Below, piece after piece: positions 53,916-63,208 of a DNA stretch of 64,000 bases (its first letter is position 1; each line of letters starts with the position of its first letter). A model generated the notes under the pieces. That model did no database searches. It was not told the DNA's origin and saw only the letters and a list, made by a program, of their open reading frames with translations. Source of the stretch: Nocardia sienata NBRC 100364 (GTDB taxonomy: Bacteria; Actinomycetota; Actinomycetes; Mycobacteriales; Mycobacteriaceae); contig NZ_BDBX01000004.1 of the NCBI RefSeq assembly GCF_001613205.1, positions 310,001-374,000 on the forward strand. Direction: 5' to 3'. Position numbers and translations under genes: made by a program.

Positions 53916-54491
53916 TCACCCGGCCTCCGGCGGGGGGACCGGAGTGAGCGCTCGCCGGGCCAGGGCGAGCCATCGGAGCTGATCCGCTTCCGGAATCGTA
54001 TCGGCGGGCGCGGTGGCCAGCAGCAGGATCACATCATCAGTGGTGATATCGGGGTAGAGCGAACCCTCCCGGTGCGCCGCCGCGACCAGCCGGTCCACCG
54101 CGATACGGCCCCGGTCCCTGACTTCCCCGAGGGCGTCCTCGGCCAGCGCGGCCACCGCGAACCGGAACAGCCGCTCCTGCTTCATCTCGAGCACCACGCT
54201 CCGCAGTAGGGCCAGCAGCTCGTCGATGGCAGGTCCGGCGCCGGTCTCGACCCGCAGCAGCGCCGCATCCAGTGATCGGGCGATCGTCTCGGCGAGGTCG
54301 GCCACCGCGCCTTCGATCAGATCCTTCTTGGCCGGGAAGTGCCGATAGAGGGTGCCCACCGCGATTCCCGCGGCGGCGGCGATCTCGTCCATACCGATCC
54401 CGGGCCCGCGCTCGACCACCAGCGCCCGCGTCGCCGCGATGATCGCCTCGCGATTACGCAGCGCATCTGCGCGCCTACCCTTGCCGGCCAT
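53916..54491 (-). CDS. TetR-family transcriptional regulator
   Basis: The product is 191 residues from the ATG with GGAGGAG upstream. The helix-turn-helix is AIIAATRALVVERGPGIGM, IAAAAGIAVGTLYRHFPAKKDLI. The C-terminal domain contains LLALLRSVVLEMKQERLFRF. The divergent SDR gene is the likely target: two sites with TGAAC/GTTCA arms lie between them, one a perfect 15-bp palindrome. Confidence 0.9.
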   Translation of the reverse strand: MAGKGRRADALRNREAIIAATRALVVERGPGIGMDEIAAAAGIAVGTLYRHFPAKKDLIEGAVADLAETIARSLDAALLRVETGAGPAIDELLALLRSVVLEMKQERLFRFAVAALAEDALGEVRDRGRIAVDRLVAAAHREGSLYPDITTDDVILLLATAPADTIPEADQLRWLALARRALTPVPPPEAG

Positions 54492-54522
54492 CGGCACCAA
54501 CTCCTCCACCTTGCCGAAAACA

Positions 54523-54560
54523 TGAACGCCTGGTTCACTTTATTGTGAACGACTCGTTCA
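54523..54560. promoter_or_regulatory. Pair of TGAAC/GTTCA palindromes, candidate TetR operators
   Basis: TGAACGCCTGGTTCA (54523-54537, 5-bp arms) and the perfect TGAACGACTCGTTCA (54546-54560, 7-bp arms) have centres 23 bp apart between the TetR gene and the SDR gene. The second lies directly before the SDR ribosome-binding AGGAGGAG. Confidence 0.65.
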
Positions 54561-54580
54561 TCTTAGGAGGAGCCCTGACC

Positions 54581-55483
54581 ATGTGGACCGAAGCCGATAT
54601 CCCCGATCTGAGGGGCCGGACCGCCGTAGTCACCGGAGCCAATACCGGGCTCGGATTCGAAACCGCCCGCGCATTGGCCGAGCACGGCGCCACCGTCGTC
54701 CTGGCCTGCCGCGATACCGGCCGCGCCGCCGCGGCCGCCGGCCGGATCGCGGCGAAAACACCGGACGCCCGGATCGATACCGTGCCACTCGATCTGGCGT
54801 CACTCGGATCGGTCCGCACGGCGGCGGGGCTGATCGGTGACCGCTACGACCACCTCGACCTGCTGATCAACAATGCGGGCGTGACCGGCCTGACCGGCGT
54901 GACCGCGGACGGCTTCGAGCCGCAGTTCGGCATCAACCACCTCGGCCATTTCGCGCTGACCGGACTGCTGTTCGAGCGCCTCGTCGCGGCGCCGGCCGCG
55001 CGCGTGGTGACCGTCAGCAGTATCGGCCACCGATTCGGCCGGATCGACCCCGCCCACCCGGCCGCGCCGGGCGGAAACGCATACGGCAAATCGAAATTGG
55101 CGAACCTGCTGTTCACCTACGAATTGACCCGGCGCTTCACCGGCACTCGGGCGAGCGCTCTCGCCGCCCACCCGGGCGGTGCGAGCACCGAGGTGTTCCG
55201 CTATTCCCCCGCCGCGTTCCGGCTGCCGAACCTCGCCATCGCCCGCCTCTTCGGCCGGACCCCTGCCATGGGCGCGCTGCCGACGCTGCGCGCGGCCACT
55301 GATCCGCTGGCCGCCAACGGCGACTACTACGGCCCCGCTGGGCTCTTCGAGATCCGCGGCTATCCGGATCATGTGCGGTCCAGTGCCCTTTCACACGACC
55401 GCCGCCGACAGGAAAGGCTCTGGTCGGCCTCCGAAGAACTGACCGGGGTGCGGTTCGCTGTGAGCGGAACCACCGGCAGCTGA
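54581..55483 (+). CDS. Short-chain dehydrogenase (retinol-dehydrogenase / protochlorophyllide-reductase-like)
   Basis: The product is 300 residues from the ATG after AGGAGGAG; an upstream in-frame ATG at 54545 lies inside the operator. The cofactor motif is VVTGANTGLGFETARAL with VVLACRDTGRAAAAAG (Arg after the second strand suggests NADPH). LDLLINNAGV, VTVSSIGHRFG and YGKSKLANLLFTYEL complete the catalytic set. The C-terminal YYGPAGLFEIRGYP matches the branch containing retinol dehydrogenases. It is controlled, by inference, by the divergent TetR protein. Confidence 0.91.
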   Translation: MWTEADIPDLRGRTAVVTGANTGLGFETARALAEHGATVVLACRDTGRAAAAAGRIAAKTPDARIDTVPLDLASLGSVRTAAGLIGDRYDHLDLLINNAGVTGLTGVTADGFEPQFGINHLGHFALTGLLFERLVAAPAARVVTVSSIGHRFGRIDPAHPAAPGGNAYGKSKLANLLFTYELTRRFTGTRASALAAHPGGASTEVFRYSPAAFRLPNLAIARLFGRTPAMGALPTLRAATDPLAANGDYYGPAGLFEIRGYPDHVRSSALSHDRRRQERLWSASEELTGVRFAVSGTTGS

Positions 55484-55490
55484 AACGGCG

Positions 55491-55511
55491 TAATCTTGTA
55501 ATCAAGTAATC
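55491..55511 (+). repeat. Triple TAATC repeat, 8-bp period, before the small regulator-like gene
   Basis: TAATC occurs at 55491, 55499 and 55507, exactly 8 bp apart, overlapping a CTTG-N4-CAAG palindrome at 55495-55506. It is AT-rich against the local background and 23 bp before the ATG at 55534, so it is probably an operator or part of the promoter. Confidence 0.45.
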
Positions 55512-55533
55512 GTCGTAGCTGAGAAGGTGCACC

Positions 55534-56148
55534 ATGAGACATGGACATCGGGGGCGCGGGTTCGGCCGGCCCGGCGGCTGGCAGCAGGCCGATCTACCGG
55601 ACGCGGCGGACGCGGCGGACTGGTTCGCGGGACGGCTGCCCGGCGACTGGTTCACCGGAAATCCCGACATCGAGATAGACCGGGACGAGATCGTGGTGAT
55701 CGGCGAACTCCCGCTCCCCGGCACCGACCCGGACGAGAAGCCCGCGGCGGATTCGACGGCCGGCGGGGACGAGACCACCCGCGCGGTTCCGGAGGCGACG
55801 AAACAGGGGGCCGTGGCGCGTTTCCGGGAGACCACCCGGGCCGCGCGGATGCAGATCGCCGACGAAGCCCAGCAGCGCTACGGCCGCAGTGTGGCCTGGG
55901 GTGTGTCGGTCGACGGTCAGCGGATTCTGTTCACCCACCTGGCGGTGCCGGTGATGACACGTCTGCGCCAGCCGGAACGCAAGGTCCTCGATACGCTCGT
56001 CGACGCGGGCGTCGCACGTTCCCGGGCCGACGCGCTGGCCTGGACGGTGAAACTGGCGGGCGAGCACACGCAGAGCTGGCTGGAAGAACTACGCACCGCG
56101 ATGCGCAAGGTCGAGGACCTCCGTTCGGAGGGCCCGCAGGGGCTCTGA
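55534..56148 (+). CDS. Conserved hypothetical protein, possibly DNA-binding
   Basis: The product is 204 residues. An N-terminal Gly/Arg-rich patch (RHGHRGRGFGRPGG) precedes an acidic stretch (DLPDAADAADWFAGRLP, DIEIDRDEIVVIGELP). A middle basic helix (AVARFRETTRAARMQIADEAQQRYG) is followed by VAWGVSVDGQRILFTHL. The C terminus (PERKVLDTLVDAGVARSRAD, then LAWTVKLAGEHTQSWLEEL) resembles a ribbon-helix-helix-like segment, as in antitoxin-like regulators. GAAGGTG precedes the ATG. The DNA-binding idea is an inference from the C-terminal pattern and the repeat upstream. Confidence 0.72.
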   Translation: MRHGHRGRGFGRPGGWQQADLPDAADAADWFAGRLPGDWFTGNPDIEIDRDEIVVIGELPLPGTDPDEKPAADSTAGGDETTRAVPEATKQGAVARFRETTRAARMQIADEAQQRYGRSVAWGVSVDGQRILFTHLAVPVMTRLRQPERKVLDTLVDAGVARSRADALAWTVKLAGEHTQSWLEELRTAMRKVEDLRSEGPQGL

Positions 56149-56183
56149 GCCACAACCCGGCCGGCCCCGTTCCGGCGCCACAT

Positions 56184-56215
56184 CCGGTGGCGCCGGGCAC
56201 GGCGCCACCGGATCG
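56184..56215. terminator. Bidirectional terminator between the 55534 gene and the methyltransferase
   Basis: A 13-bp perfect stem pairs 56184-56196 with 56203-56215 around a GGGCAC loop, between convergent stop codons at 56148 and 56239. Confidence 0.87.
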
Positions 56216-56238
56216 CCCACGCGTGCGATACCGGCCGC

Positions 56239-57607
<1,369 letters not shown>

Positions 57608-58849
57608 ATGGACCGATTCAACAGGCGGGATGCGTTGAAAGCGGGCGGGGTGCTGGGCGCGTTCGGCGCCCTCGCCATCGCGACCCCGGCCCGAGCGCAA
57701 CCGTGGACATGGTCGCCCCAGGGGTCGGTGGCGGGCAGCGGTGCCGGGGTCGATCCGCTGGGCGTCTGGGATCCCGAAGCCGACGAACTGGTCGCCTCAC
57801 TGCTCGATCGCGGCGCGATACCCGCCGTCAACGATCTACTGCGCACCTGGACCCGCAACGGTCAGCCGCTACCCGACGGTCTACCCCCGGATCTACGGGA
57901 CTTCATGGAATACGCGCGGCAGCTCCCTCAGTGGACCGATCCCGGCAAATTGGCCACCGCCGTCGAATTCAACAAGAAGCGCGGTCTCTACCTCGGCGTG
58001 TTGTACGGCCTCGCCAGCGGCATGATGAGCACGGTCATCCCCAAGGAGGCGCGGGCGGTCTATTACTCCAAGGGTGGCCACGACCTCAAGGACCGTATCT
58101 CCAAGACCGCCAAACTCGGCTACGACATCGGCAGCGGCAACGCCTACGGCCCGGACGGGCAGATGGTCGTCACCTGCGTCAAAACGCGTCTGGTCCATGC
58201 CGCGGTGCGGCATCTGCTGCCCCAGTCGCCGCACTGGGTGCACTCGGCCGACGAGGACATCCCGATCAGCCAGAACGACATCATGGTCACGTGGCACAGC
58301 CTGCCCACCACCGTGATGCGGCACCTCACGGCCTGGAAGGTGCCGATTCCCGTCCACGAATCGGATGCGTTCCTGCATTCCTGGCAAGTCGCCGCGCATC
58401 TGCTCGGCGTCCGCGACGAATACATCCCGAACTCCTGGGATCAGGCCGAGGCCCAGGCGGCGCAGGTGCTGGATCTGATCATCGCGCCGACCCCGGAGGG
58501 GGTGAAACTGGCCGACCGGCTGCTGCGCCTGGGCACGAACCTCGACCTCGCCATCCTGAGCAAAGGGGTCCTCGGCTCCTTCACGCGCTTCCTGCTCGGC
58601 GACAAGATCGCCGACGAACTGGCCATCGCCCGCGAACCGGTCTGGGATCCGCTGCTGCGGTTCAGCTGGGGCCCGTTCATCGCGGTCCGGGAAGGCATCC
58701 TCACCGTCGCCCCGCCGACGCAGGAGGCGTACTGGCTGTTCGACGAGTTCCTGCGCCAGTTCGCCCTGTGGTATCTGGCCGAACTCCGGATGCCGATCAG
58801 TATCGAGCTCCCGATGATGAACCGGGATATGAGCCGGCCGCCGCGCTGA
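57608..58849 (+). CDS. lcp: Latex-clearing protein, Tat-exported heme rubber oxygenase
   Basis: The product is 413 residues. A Tat signal (NRRDALKAGGVLGAFGALAI, cleavage after ARA, ~30) opens the protein. The DUF2236 core includes RDFMEYARQLPQW, KRGLYLGVLYGLASGMMSTV and SKGGHDLKDRISKTAKLGY. Residues R163, K166, T167 and H197 correspond, shifted by one, to the R164, K167, T168 and H198 reported as essential in Streptomyces Lcp-K30, so the heme site appears intact. Lcp cleaves poly(cis-1,4-isoprene) outside the cell to aldehyde/ketone-ended oligomers. The ATG was chosen for the signal; the frame stays open upstream. A cutinase follows. Confidence 0.93.
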   Translation: MDRFNRRDALKAGGVLGAFGALAIATPARAQPWTWSPQGSVAGSGAGVDPLGVWDPEADELVASLLDRGAIPAVNDLLRTWTRNGQPLPDGLPPDLRDFMEYARQLPQWTDPGKLATAVEFNKKRGLYLGVLYGLASGMMSTVIPKEARAVYYSKGGHDLKDRISKTAKLGYDIGSGNAYGPDGQMVVTCVKTRLVHAAVRHLLPQSPHWVHSADEDIPISQNDIMVTWHSLPTTVMRHLTAWKVPIPVHESDAFLHSWQVAAHLLGVRDEYIPNSWDQAEAQAAQVLDLIIAPTPEGVKLADRLLRLGTNLDLAILSKGVLGSFTRFLLGDKIADELAIAREPVWDPLLRFSWGPFIAVREGILTVAPPTQEAYWLFDEFLRQFALWYLAELRMPISIELPMMNRDMSRPPR

Positions 58850-58870
58850 CCCGGCGGCCCGGCCGAGCCC

Positions 58871-58972
58871 GCACGGGCGGTGTCCATGCGGGCGGTCTCG
58901 GCACAGTCGGCGTCCGCACAGGCAGCCGGTATCCGTGCGGGCGGTGTCCACACAGCCCGTATCCGTGCGGGC
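58871..58972. repeat. Degenerate direct repeats downstream of lcp
   Basis: TATCCGTGCGGGC occurs exactly at 58930-58942 and 58960-58972 (30 bp apart). CGGGCGGTGTCCA occurs at 58874-58886 and 58938-58950 (64 bp apart). A third, diverged copy (TGTCCATGCGGGC) is at 58881-58893. The region lies between lcp and cutinase and is not coding in a convincing frame. It may be a small tandem array or a structured 3' region. Confidence 0.5.
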
Positions 58973-59102
58973 CGGGGGGCGCATGCGCCGCCCTGGCGTC
59001 CACCTCGCGCCTGCTCGGCCTCATCCCACGGGAGTTCCGAGATCACGTTCTCCCGCCTCACTCGAGCAGCTACACCCTTCGGTGTGACCAGATGGAGCAG
59101 TC

Positions 59103-60017
59103 ATGCCCACACGATGGAAATCCGGTGTCGCCGCCTGCGTATTCGCGCTCGTGGCCGCGGCTGTCCAGGCCGGCGGAGCCCCGCCGGCGGCGGCCACACC
59201 GACCCCGTGCCCCGATCTGTACGTCGTAGCGATCCCCGGAACCTGGGAGACCTCCGAGACCGAGCCCGGCACGGGGATGCTCGCGGCGACCGTCGACCGG
59301 CTGCCGGGAAATGTGGCGGTCGACTATGTCGCCTACGCCGCGACGGCCTTCCCCTGGGAGGGAGAGGTCTACGGCCGCTCCAAGCAGGAAGCCACCGATC
59401 GAGCGCGCGATAAGGTCGCGGCCGCGGCTCGGGCCTGCCCGGCGGCACGTATCGCGATCCTCGGCTACAGCCAGGGCGCGCACGCGGCCGGTGATCTCGC
59501 GGCCGAGATCGGTGCCGGATCCGCCACCACGCCGGCGGACCGAATCGCGCTGGTGGGATTGATCGCCGACCCTCGGCGTTCGCCCGCGGACACCCTCATC
59601 GGCCCGGCGGTGCCCGGTGCCGGAGCGGTCGGCGCACGGCCCGGCGGCTTCGGCGCACTCGGCCCGCGTACGTACACGTTCTGTGTCGACGGCGATCTGT
59701 ACTGCGCGATGCCCGACGGCGATATCGCCGGGCGCCTGGCCGGACTGATGGTCCAGATGTCGCATCCCGATGCGGCCGATATCGGCAGCTATCAGCGGCA
59801 GGCGGCCGCACTGTTCGGCGATGCGCTCGCCGCGGGCGGTCTCGGCCTGCTGGCCGAGGAGTTCGATGCGCCCGCGTACGAGCAGCGCCGGAAGCAAATC
59901 GACGATTTTCTCAAATCCGGTGCGCATCAGAGCTATGCCGTTTACGTCGTCGAGCCCGCGGGCACCACCGCCCTGACCTGGCTACGGCAGCGCCTGATCG
60001 AGGCGACGAACTACTGA
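59103..60017 (+). CDS. Secreted cutinase-family serine esterase
   Basis: The product is 304 residues. A signal peptide ends near AAA (~31). The core starts [21 protein letters not shown]. The nucleophile Ser is at ~123 ([11 protein letters not shown]). The Cys pair C194-C201 (FCVDGDLYC) holds the acidic residue, and the catalytic His is either H275 (GAHQSY) or H221. Known relatives hydrolyse polyesters, triacylglycerols or phospholipids. The product is longer than minimal cutinases, like the larger mycobacterial members. Lying 253 bp after lcp, it may share a role in polymer use. It overlaps the end of def by 7 bp. Confidence 0.88.
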   Translation: MPTRWKSGVAACVFALVAAAVQAGGAPPAAATPTPCPDLYVVAIPGTWETSETEPGTGMLAATVDRLPGNVAVDYVAYAATAFPWEGEVYGRSKQEATDRARDKVAAAARACPAARIAILGYSQGAHAAGDLAAEIGAGSATTPADRIALVGLIADPRRSPADTLIGPAVPGAGAVGARPGGFGALGPRTYTFCVDGDLYCAMPDGDIAGRLAGLMVQMSHPDAADIGSYQRQAAALFGDALAAGGLGLLAEEFDAPAYEQRRKQIDDFLKSGAHQSYAVYVVEPAGTTALTWLRQRLIEATNY

Positions 60018-60583
60018 GCACCGGCGGCACGGTCGACCGCGCCGGGAAGCCAGCTGTTTCCGGGTACGGTCCACCGCCGATCCTTGATCATCCTGCGGGC
60101 CGCGCGCCGGTTCCGTCCGATCAGGCGGTCCAGGTAGAGAGTTCCCGCGAGATGGTCGGTCTCGTGTTGCAGACAGCGGGCCAGGTATCCGGTGGACGCG
60201 ACCGTCACGGGGGCTCCTGTCATATCCACGCCCGTCACCTCGGCCCGGTGCGCTCGGCCCGTGGGAAACCACTCGTCCGGAACGGAAAGACACCCTTCGA
60301 GATCGTCTTCGGGGTGGGGCATGGTCTCCGGCAGTCCGGAGGTCCGCAGCACCGGATTCACCAGGTGGCCGCGGTATCGGACCCCGGAATCGGTGAGGTC
60401 GTAGACGAACACCGCGCGCGGGTCGCCGATCTGGTTCGCCGCCAATCCGGCACCGGCGGCGGCGGTGTTGGTATCGAACAGATCATCGACGAACGCGGCG
60501 AGTTCGTCGTCGAACACTGTCACCGGAACCGCGGGAGCGGTAAGCCGCGGGTCGCCGGCGATGAGGATCGGTCGCACAGTCAT
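60011..60583 (-). CDS. def: Peptide deformylase
   Basis: The product is 190 residues. All three signature motifs are present: [10 protein letters not shown] (~44-53), EGCLSV (Cys ~98) and the metal-binding HETDH (~140-144). It removes the N-formyl group from nascent proteins. A C-terminal basic tail ([15 protein letters not shown]) extends past the usual core. It stands alone rather than with fmt, so it is possibly a second copy. It is divergent from a PadR regulator. Confidence 0.95.
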   Translation of the reverse strand: MTVRPILIAGDPRLTAPAVPVTVFDDELAAFVDDLFDTNTAAAGAGLAANQIGDPRAVFVYDLTDSGVRYRGHLVNPVLRTSGLPETMPHPEDDLEGCLSVPDEWFPTGRAHRAEVTGVDMTGAPVTVASTGYLARCLQHETDHLAGTLYLDRLIGRNRRAARRMIKDRRWTVPGNSWLPGAVDRAAGAQ

Positions 60584-60593
60584 CCGGCCAGAT

Positions 60594-60609
60594 TACTCAA
60601 ATACGAGTA
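60594..60609. promoter_or_regulatory. Inverted repeat between def and the PadR gene
   Basis: TACTC-N6-GAGTA lies in the 45-bp space between divergent starts, and an overlapping ATACGA/TCGTGT pair follows. It is a plausible PadR operator controlling both genes. Confidence 0.45.
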
Positions 60610-60628
60610 GTCGTGTCAGACTGGCTGG

Positions 60629-61165
60629 ATGAACGAGACCCGCTTGTTCGTCCTGGCCGCCCTGGCCCGGCGCGGCCCTATGCACGGCCACCAATTGCGC
60701 CGGGACGCCCGCCTGGACCGCGCTGACCTGTGGTCGCGCGTCAAACCCGGCTCGCTGTACGGCGCACTGCACCGCATGGAGAGTGAAGGGCTGGTCCGCC
60801 CGGTACGCACCGAACAGCACGGCGCGCTCCCCGCCCGCACGATCTACGAGATCACCGCCGAGGGCCTGCGGGAGTTGCGAGCCTTGCGTGACGAAGCCTT
60901 CACCGAGGTCGACATCCGGCCCGACCCGGTCGATCTCGCGCTCGCGGTCGGCGACGATCTCGATCCGGGATTGCTGCGCGGCTACCTCGAGGACCGGATC
61001 GCTGCGCTCCGCGCGATCGGCTCGCGGATGGAGCATCAGCTCGACCGCCGCTGGCCCGATCAGAGCACAGCCGACGATCTCATCGCCGAACACGCCCGCC
61101 TGCGGATACGAACCGAGATCGAATGGCACGAGAAGGTGCTGGCCGGTATCGGCAAGCCGTCCTGA
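60629..61165 (+). CDS. PadR-family transcriptional regulator
   Basis: The product is 178 residues. The winged helix is at the N terminus: TRLFVLAALARRGPMHGHQL, VKPGSLYGALHRMESEGLV, RTIYEITAEGLRELRALRD. The C-terminal helical domain (DDLDPGLLRGYLEDRIAALRAI) mediates dimerisation. It starts 45 bp from the divergent def gene. PadR proteins typically repress a neighbour and themselves. Control of def would be unusual, since deformylase is normally constitutive. Confidence 0.89.
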   Translation: MNETRLFVLAALARRGPMHGHQLRRDARLDRADLWSRVKPGSLYGALHRMESEGLVRPVRTEQHGALPARTIYEITAEGLRELRALRDEAFTEVDIRPDPVDLALAVGDDLDPGLLRGYLEDRIAALRAIGSRMEHQLDRRWPDQSTADDLIAEHARLRIRTEIEWHEKVLAGIGKPS

Positions 61166-61343
61166 CCCGTACGCCATCACCGGCGACACCGGCCGCGACC
61201 TCGACGACACATCAACACTGGGAGCAATATCCCGTACGAACCTCCGTCGACATCTTCGGCCCCGGGTCGCCGGCGCGGCCACTTCACGAGAGGTACGCAC
61301 TACACCGTGGGATCGAGCGTTGATCCATGGACATCGGTGCCGA

Positions 61344-61970
61344 TCAGTCGAGCGGTTTCCGATGCTCGGGTATCCGCTTCGATCCAGGCCCGAGGGTGAG
61401 ATCGAGGAGACGATCTACCAGTTCGACCGCGGTGTGCGCGGTGTAGTGGCCGGGCAACATTCCCTGGGCGATCCCGGCGATGGCCGCGAGGACGAGTTCG
61501 GCGTCCAGCTCGGCGGGCCCGGGGGCGCGTCCGGCCTTGCCGAATTGGTCGGCGAGGATCGCGACCAGGGCGCGGGGCGCTGTCAACGTTTCGTCGGCGG
61601 TGATGCCCTGCCCGGCGATCGCCGCGGTATTGAAGGCCCCCAGAACGATGGCCTCCTCCCGGCGTTGTTCGTCCAGCGGGAGCAGTTCGATCAGCACCAT
61701 ACGGATGACCTCGCGGGGTGAGGTGTCGCCGGAGCGGGTCGCCATTCGCTGGGCCAAGCGGGCGCCGGCGTCGTACACCACCGACTGGTGGGTGGCCAGC
61801 AGGAATTCCTTCTTGGTACCGAAGTAGTACTGCACCAGACGGACCGAAATACCGGCTTCGGCGGCGACTGTCTGGAAAGTGACCGCGGCCGGCCCCCCGG
61901 ATACGATCACGCGGCGCACCGCATCGGTGATCTCGCGCCTGCGCGCTTCGTGGTCGACCAATCGTGGCAC
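61344..61970 (-). CDS. TetR-family transcriptional regulator
   Basis: The product is 208 residues from GTG with GGGGAGAA upstream; the frame extends to an ATG at 62030 inside the palindromes, which is unlikely to be used. The helix-turn-helix is ITDAVRRVIVSGGPAAVTF, VAAEAGISVRLVQYYFGTKKEFL. The C-terminal domain is helical (ELDAELVLAAIAGIAQGML). The two ATGGTAT-type palindromes before the divergent hydrolase gene are its likely operators. Confidence 0.89.
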   Translation of the reverse strand: MPRLVDHEARRREITDAVRRVIVSGGPAAVTFQTVAAEAGISVRLVQYYFGTKKEFLLATHQSVVYDAGARLAQRMATRSGDTSPREVIRMVLIELLPLDEQRREEAIVLGAFNTAAIAGQGITADETLTAPRALVAILADQFGKAGRAPGPAELDAELVLAAIAGIAQGMLPGHYTAHTAVELVDRLLDLTLGPGSKRIPEHRKPLD

Positions 61971-62012
61971 GAGTTCTCCCCTTTCCCCGGACCGGGCTGT
62001 CCAGAAATTTTG

Positions 62013-62052
62013 ATGGTATACCCATACCATTTACGTGGTATGTTCATACCAT
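62013..62052. promoter_or_regulatory. Pair of ATGGTAT-N4-ATACCAT palindromes, candidate TetR operators
   Basis: Site 1 (62013-62030) has perfect 7-bp arms with a 4-bp spacer. Site 2 (62035-62052) matches at 6 of 7 arm positions with the same spacer. Centres are 22 bp apart, in the 102-bp gap between the TetR and hydrolase genes. Confidence 0.7.
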
Positions 62053-62072
62053 CATCTGGGAGAGGGGAACCC

Positions 62073-62954
62073 ATGCCGAAGATCGGGCGATTCACCAGCG
62101 ATAAAGCCAAGGACACCTTTCTGCGCGCCTACGACGCCGTGGCCGCGAAGTGGCCGGTGCCGTCGACGAATCTCGACGTCGAAACAGCTTTCGGAACGAC
62201 ACGGATACGCAAGTCCGGCGCCGGGGACGGTGCGCCGATCGTGCTGCTGCCGGGCATCGGGGGCAATGGGCAGGTGTGGTTCCGGTTCGTCGAGGAACTG
62301 GCGCGCGACCGCGTCGTGTACACCCCGGACGTCATCGGCTGGGCCGGATACTGCGTGCAGACCGCACCACTGCGCGACACCGGCGATATCGCGCGGTGGA
62401 TGGCCGATGTGCTCGACGGACTGGCAGAAGATCGCGTCCATCTGGCCGGGAACTCTCTGGGAGCCTGGCTGGCCGGCGCGATCGCGGTGCACCGCAGCGA
62501 TCGTCTGGCGAGTATGACCATGTTCGAGCCGAGCGCTTCGACCTTCGCCAGACCACGCCCGGGTCTGCTGTTCAGATTCATCATGGCCGGGGCGCGTCCC
62601 ACGCCCGAGCGGATGCGCAAGTTGAATCAGTGGCTGATGCCGGGTTACGAGATGAGCGACGAGGAGTTCGAACTGGCCACAGCGATCCGGGGATTCCGGG
62701 CAGCGATGCCGTGGGACCGTCCCTTCACCGACGCCGAGCTGGCCGCCATCACCGCACCGGCGCTGGTGCTCTTCGGCGCCCGCACGGTAGTCAGTGATCC
62801 CGAGCGCGCGGCAGCCCGCGCCCGCAGGCATATACCGTCGGCCGAAATCGGCATATACCAGGACGTGGGACACGACCTACTGTGGGCGAACCCGCAGCAG
62901 ATCATCCCGCGTTTTCTCACCTTCGTCGCCGACCACGACCAAGTCCGTACGTGA
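62073..62954 (+). CDS. Alpha/beta hydrolase
   Basis: The product is 293 residues from the ATG after GGGAGAGGGG. The core is VLLPGIGGNGQVWFRFVEEL, VVYTPDVIGWAGYCVQ, the Ser nucleophile elbow LAGNSLGAWLAGAIA and the His in QDVGHDLLWANPQQI. It resembles actinobacterial lipases/esterases that act on fatty esters, with a cap region containing RFIMAGARPTPERMRKLNQWL. The TetR protein divergently encoded 102 bp away probably represses it. The substrate is unknown. Confidence 0.88.
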   Translation: MPKIGRFTSDKAKDTFLRAYDAVAAKWPVPSTNLDVETAFGTTRIRKSGAGDGAPIVLLPGIGGNGQVWFRFVEELARDRVVYTPDVIGWAGYCVQTAPLRDTGDIARWMADVLDGLAEDRVHLAGNSLGAWLAGAIAVHRSDRLASMTMFEPSASTFARPRPGLLFRFIMAGARPTPERMRKLNQWLMPGYEMSDEEFELATAIRGFRAAMPWDRPFTDAELAAITAPALVLFGARTVVSDPERAAARARRHIPSAEIGIYQDVGHDLLWANPQQIIPRFLTFVADHDQVRT

Positions 62955-63208
62955 ACAACACACGGAGCCACAGCGTCCGGAGCGGGCCCACCCGCTCCGG
63001 GACCGAGCGGAGCAAGGCGGGGGCTGCGCAACGCGAGTCGGCTCCCGATCACTGCCGTCGAATACAACGGGAGTGACAACCCCACCTGCGGATGGGGCAA
63101 GGCGCCGACCGTACGCCGGCCGGGCACCGAATGGGCGGCTCCGGCGACTCGTACGGACTGTCTATTGCCTGCTTATCCGGCGGTCGCCGAGTTGCGAGCA
63201 CGGCCCGG

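Noticed and set aside
58871..58972. CRISPR array
   Set aside because: Only two or three short, diverged copies with unequal spacing; no cas genes.
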